Shown: piece by piece, positions 55,932 to 64,000 of the stretch
How the letters are laid out: each line of letters begins with the position of its first letter
Position numbering within the stretch: position 1 is the stretch's first letter
Assembly (NCBI GenBank): GCA_028622995.1
Contig: JAJQJQ010000007.1
Location: 3,534,001-3,598,000, forward strand
DNA: 64,000 nt
Source of the DNA: Panagrolaimus kolymaensis
Lineage: Eukaryota; Nematoda; Chromadorea; Rhabditida; Panagrolaimidae
Direction: 5' to 3'
Notes under the pieces: model-generated
Seen by the model: the letters and a program-made list of their open reading frames with translations, nothing else
Database searches by the model: none
What the model was told of the DNA's origin: nothing
Program-made: the position numbers and the translations under genes

Positions 55932-57155
55932 TTAAATTCGAGTAAGACAATAATCAGCATCAAGACGTTTCAAATTTGGAAGAGCATTGATAACACGTTC
56001 ACGATAATCAGGTTTTTCAGCAATTGGATTGAATTCAAGATAAACGAGTGAAAGATTTGGAAGTTTTGTAAGTTCATCGATATCTTCAAAATTTGCGATT
56101 TTATTATGACGAGCCCAAAAATCAGTTAAATCTTGCAAATGTGAAACATGGCTGATTCGTTCAATGCGATTATAATTGAGATCAAGGATTTCAAGTTTAC
56201 CACAACCATCAAGACCATGAATTTCTTTAACGCCATTTTGAGAGAGATAAAGTTCCTTTAAAGTTGTAAGCTTATCAAGGTTCTGCAATATTACATTTTT
56301 AAGTGATAATAATAAAAATTAATTAAATCAAACCTTCATATTAACGATGGCATTTGCAGGTAAACTAAGCATGAGCAAATTTGAAAGATTGTCCAAATTT
56401 TCAATTACTTTAATTTGATTTGCACCAAGCATGAGACGTTGAAGTTTTTGGCAATTTTGTAAACCTTCAATTTTGCTAATTCGATTATCACCAAGTTCAA
56501 GATATTGTAATTCTGTCAACTGAAAATGAAACACTCATAGTTTATAAAAAGATAAAACAAAACATACATTTTCAAGACCTTCAATTTTTTCAATTTTATT
56601 ATGCATTGCATAAAAAGTTTTGAGCTTTTTAAGGGTTGATAAACCTTCCAATTTGATGATTCTATTATAGCATACATCCAAAGTTTCCAAATTAACCAAT
56701 GCATCAAGATTTTCAATCTTTGTAATCTAAAAAATGAAAGTTAAGTTTAAAGATGGACTAAGCTATAAATAGTGACGAACGTCATTTAGAAATATCAACC
56801 TAATACAATATTCTAATGTACATAAGAAAATAGAATGACTTACTTGATTATCATAAAGATCAAGTTCGATGAGACGAGATAAATTTGAAAGATTTTCAAT
56901 TTTATTGATGAGATTCCAACGAAGACAGAGAAGTTCCATTTGAGTTAAAAAATCAAATCCTTCAATTTTTCTGATTCGTCGACGAGTAAGATCAACTTCT
57001 TTTGATTTTGAATCAAGTTCAATGATTTCTATTTCTTCTTCTTTTGCATTAGCAGCGGCGGCAGCAGCAGCTTGTTCACCTAAAATCTTTTCATCTTCTT
57101 TAGATGGATCAGACATAATTGAAAGATTTTCTTTTTCCAAAGGTATTTCAGCCAT
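55932..57155 (-). CDS. sds-22: SDS22 / PPP1R7, leucine-rich-repeat regulator of protein phosphatase 1
   Basis: Four minus-strand exons, 57155-56844, 56726-56568, 56519-56334 and 56282-55932, give about 335 residues. After an acidic, Ala-rich N-terminus come about eleven 22-residue leucine-rich repeats of the SDS22 type (KIENLSNLSRLIELDLYDN, KIEGLQNCQKLQRLMLGAN, EIHGLDGCGKLEILDLNYN) and the LRR cap (YLEFNPIAEKPDYRERVINAL). SDS22 binds the PP1 catalytic subunit and controls its assembly and targeting, mainly in mitosis and nuclear PP1 function. Intron positions fall at repeat boundaries. Length and repeat count match the family closely. Confidence 0.95.
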
Positions 57156-58163
57156 TCACAACGAAGTAAAAAAAAAAGAAGCGTTTCTTCAAAGAATGAC
57201 GAAAATGAAAACTATTGTGAAAACAAGAAATGCTAGAACAATATTTTTCGTGCAAAATTTTGAAAATTTGCATAGTTGTTGCTTACACTTTTTTGGCGCT
57301 GCTTAGAGGATTTTTATGAAACTCTTTACTATTTTGTTTTATAGCTTTTTTACATGTTATTTGAGATAATGGTGAAAACCTTTTTATTATTACAGACAGT
57401 AACATTGTATCGTACAAAAGCCTTTTTAACGCCAATAATATGCATCATCAATAGTTGAATATGAAAAATTGCAAATTGTTTAAATTTTTGGATCTCTTAC
57501 TAAATAATTTTAATTTATTTTTTTGTTTGATTTCAATTTAATCTAATGTCTAACAACTGTTAGTTAACTTGTCACAATATATCTTGAATAATTCTCTTTG
57601 ATTAAGCAGCTTTTAATTTTCTTGATCTTTGTGCGCTTTTCTTATTTTTATTTTGTGAATGATTGAATAAATATTGTTATTGAGGGCCAAAAAAATGAAG
57701 CAAGAAAAATAACAAAATGCTTGCCATATCAGAAAGGTTTCTTTTTTGAAATATTGTTGAAACATTTGGATGAATCAACGACGATCATAAAAGGAATGCT
57801 TTTAATGTTTTCCGTTTTCTTTGAAAAAATACAAAAGTCTAAAATATTTTTTTAAATAGTGTAAACAAGAGGGTAATAATCGCATCATCTTTGCTTAAAA
57901 AAGAAAACGTTCTTTCGGATGATTCATTCAATTTTGTTTTTCTCAATCAATTTTGCGCAAATTTATTAGCGAAGGGTTTTTTTTAAAGGCGATGATGAGA
58001 CACAAAAACACCCGCCCATTTTTTTCGTTTTTGTTGAGCCTTTTTGCGTTTATCAATCAACACAAAAAAGACGTGCATTTCCTATTAATATAAATAAAAA
58101 CTGCATTTGAGAAAACTTTCAATCAACTCTTAAAAGTTGTTTGGCCTTTTTTTAATATAAAAA
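57156..58163. other. divergent intergenic region
   Basis: This 1.0-kb stretch lies between SDS22 and the transthyretin-like gene. It is AT-rich. A TATAAATA string lies near 58089, about 70 nt before the transthyretin-like ATG. No gene is seen. Confidence 0.45.
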
Positions 58164-58809
58164 ATGAAAGCTTCATTGATTCTTGCATTAGGCTTTCTTG
58201 TTGCTGGTGCTGTTGCATTCCGTCAACAATCAGTTGGAATTCGTGGTCGCCTTCTTTGTGGCGCCAAACCTTTAGCTGATACCCAAATTAAACTTTGGAA
58301 TAAAAACAAACTCGGTGAGTTACATATTTTGGTTTCGAAGGTGGATGTGGAATAAGACTTCGAAATGTTACAGGAACCGATGACCAACTTGCTGCTGCCA
58401 AAACTGATGCTAATGGAAATTATGAACTTTCTGGCGGTGTTGGATCTCTCTTTGGCATGAATGTTCATTTTAAAGTTTATCATGATTGCGATGATGGAGT
58501 AAAGCCTTGTCAAAGAAAGGTATTACTTTTTACTTTTATCCACCATGAAAAATTCTTCTCATTTTGAAACACTACAAATTTTCTCATCATTTTGTCCCAT
58601 ACAAATCTCTCTAAATTTTGTAATCAAAAATCAATTAAATCAAACAAGATTTTACAAATCCACTAAATCCTTTTTTCCATTTTTAGATAGATTTGAAAAT
58701 CCCTGATCAATATGTTACTCGCTCTTCTGACATTCAAAAATGGTTTGAAGCAGGTACAATGAATATGGAATTCCATTTCCCCGATGAAGAACGTTCATGC
58801 ATTAATTAA
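58164..58809 (+). CDS. transthyretin-like (TTR) secreted protein
   Basis: Three exons, 58164-58314, 58374-58519 and 58687-58809, give 139 residues. The signal peptide is [16 protein letters not shown]. The mature part follows the nematode transthyretin-like family: [33 protein letters not shown], then [17 protein letters not shown] and [15 protein letters not shown]. Four cysteines are conserved in position. These proteins are abundant secreted products of nematodes, expanded in many species and in some parasites present in secretions; individual functions are mostly unknown. AATAAA at 58923 supports the 3' end. Confidence 0.95.
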
Positions 58810-58922
58810 AATTGCCTCCAACAAAAATTTATTTGCTTTAATTAAATTTTGCCAAAAAAGATCAAAACTTCCACGTGTCTCAAATTTACATTTGCTTTTT
58901 ATTTTTCTAAAAACTCGCAAAT

Positions 58923-58928
58923 AATAAA
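58923..58928 (+). terminator. polyadenylation signal AATAAA of the transthyretin-like gene
   Basis: AATAAA lies 114 nt after the stop codon, the first clear signal downstream. Confidence 0.45.
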
Positions 58929-59005
58929 CTATTCTTTATTTATAAAACAATACTGCAATTTTGCTGGAATAATACTGTGTTAATACAAAATAAATATAAC
59001 AATGG

Positions 59006-63169
<4,164 letters not shown>

Positions 63170-64000
63170 TATTCAAACGTTCAAAAGTAAAAAAATCAAA
63201 ACAACAAGAATTCTTTCGAGTCTTATCAAAAAAAGTAGAGCTAGCTGTAGAAGAGAAAAGTCACAAACGTGTATGCAAGCATTCTCTCCTCTTTCTTAGA
63301 TTGAACAATGTTTGCTGACTTTCTTCACTCGGACATTCGTTCGTGTATGCTGCGCATTTTTGCCTCATGATTTGTGCTTTTTTCTCTCTCGTTTCTGTCA
63401 TTGATTCATTTTTATTTTTATTTTTTTCATGACCACTAAAATTTCTTGTAAACATTATCGTGGTTTCTTTTTTATTTTTGCTATACAATCCTTTTTATGA
63501 TTACTTTTTTTAGATTATAAAGTTTTAAAACATATGCATTTAAAACAAAAATACAGAAAGGCATTGATGTTAAAATTAATTCATTTGAAAAAATATCTAA
63601 GAGTAATGAGATATTTCCTTTGATGGAGATAATTTTACTAAAAAGAAAATAATTAATTAATAATTTTATCATATTAAATGTTATGAAAGAACTTATAGTT
63701 TGTTTGTTCGATGAGATGTCAAGAATATCTGATTTTTGCTTTTGATTTGCTAGGGTTATTGAAAACTATAGCGGTAGTGCAAATTGTAAAGTATCAAATG
63801 AACATGATTCTTTAGTATTATTCGTTCCCGGGAAAACCCAGGAACACCCAAAAATTACTTAAAAAGCTTTCTAAGCCTTTTTTGTGATGAACAACAGTCG
63901 TGTCCTTCACATAATTTTGTTACTCGCGTAACTCACAAAGGATTAATTATTGAAACATCATTTTTATATGGACAATAACGAACTACCACTTGTACGTGTT
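63170..64000. other. no gene recognised at the right edge
   Basis: This 831-bp stretch lies upstream of the RING gene. Short frames on the minus strand (63261-63488, 63481-63672) are low-complexity. A motif ttcccgggaaaacccaggaac near 63826 partly resembles one at 59405 (tccccgggaatcac), perhaps a repeat remnant; too short to call. Confidence 0.4.

Overview
The window reads as nuclear DNA of a nematode. It is AT-rich, most introns are 40-60 nt with TTTTAG or TTTCAG acceptors, and it carries nematode-typical families: a ground-like (GRL) protein, a transthyretin-like protein, a ShK-domain secreted protein, a receptor guanylate cyclase, a GT31 glycosyltransferase and an FMRFamide-receptor-like GPCR. 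SELENOF is present as a cysteine form, as usual in nematodes. Base composition and small introns would fit a tylenchomorph or root-knot-like species, but the species cannot be fixed from the sequence. All gene models below were built by hand from reading frame, splice signals and phase; nearly all close in frame.

Layout. 1-16 kb: SETD3-like methyltransferase (3' end off the window), SELENOF, GT31 transferase, GRL protein, Ly6-like GPI protein, receptor guanylate cyclase, LITAF-like protein, ShK protein and a secreted protein of unknown family. 16-25 kb is accessory sequence: a GRL gene fragment, a dispersed repeat, a secreted multi-repeat protein interrupted by two apparently identical 1416-bp tandem units, a decayed piece of DNA polymerase epsilon, and a small glycine-rich membrane protein. 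25.4-30.1 kb: a large composite gene with signal peptide, Tudor-like modules, an intact ULP1/C48 SUMO-protease-type core, two GIY-YIG-like modules and six C2H2 fingers. 30-58 kb is mostly housekeeping: stomatin with two alternative first exons, LSM12, TCAIM, GPCR, DR1/NC2-beta (with a possible antisense gene in its 2.2-kb intron), SH2-tyrosine kinase, UBAC2, SLC35F, SKP1, SDS22. 58-64 kb: transthyretin-like protein, then a RING/B-box gene carrying a hAT-type element and a foldback MITE at its splice sites.

The most unusual part is 17.9-30.1 kb. Two genes, divergently arranged around the polymerase fragment and the small membrane gene, both start with a signal peptide and share the same Tudor-like module with an intron at the equivalent place. 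One continues into helical repeats and threonine-rich linkers, the other into protease, nuclease-like and zinc-finger domains. Nuclear-type enzymatic domains behind a secretion signal suggest either secreted effectors or a wrongly predicted first exon. I infer a lineage-specific family; I do not recognise a described counterpart.
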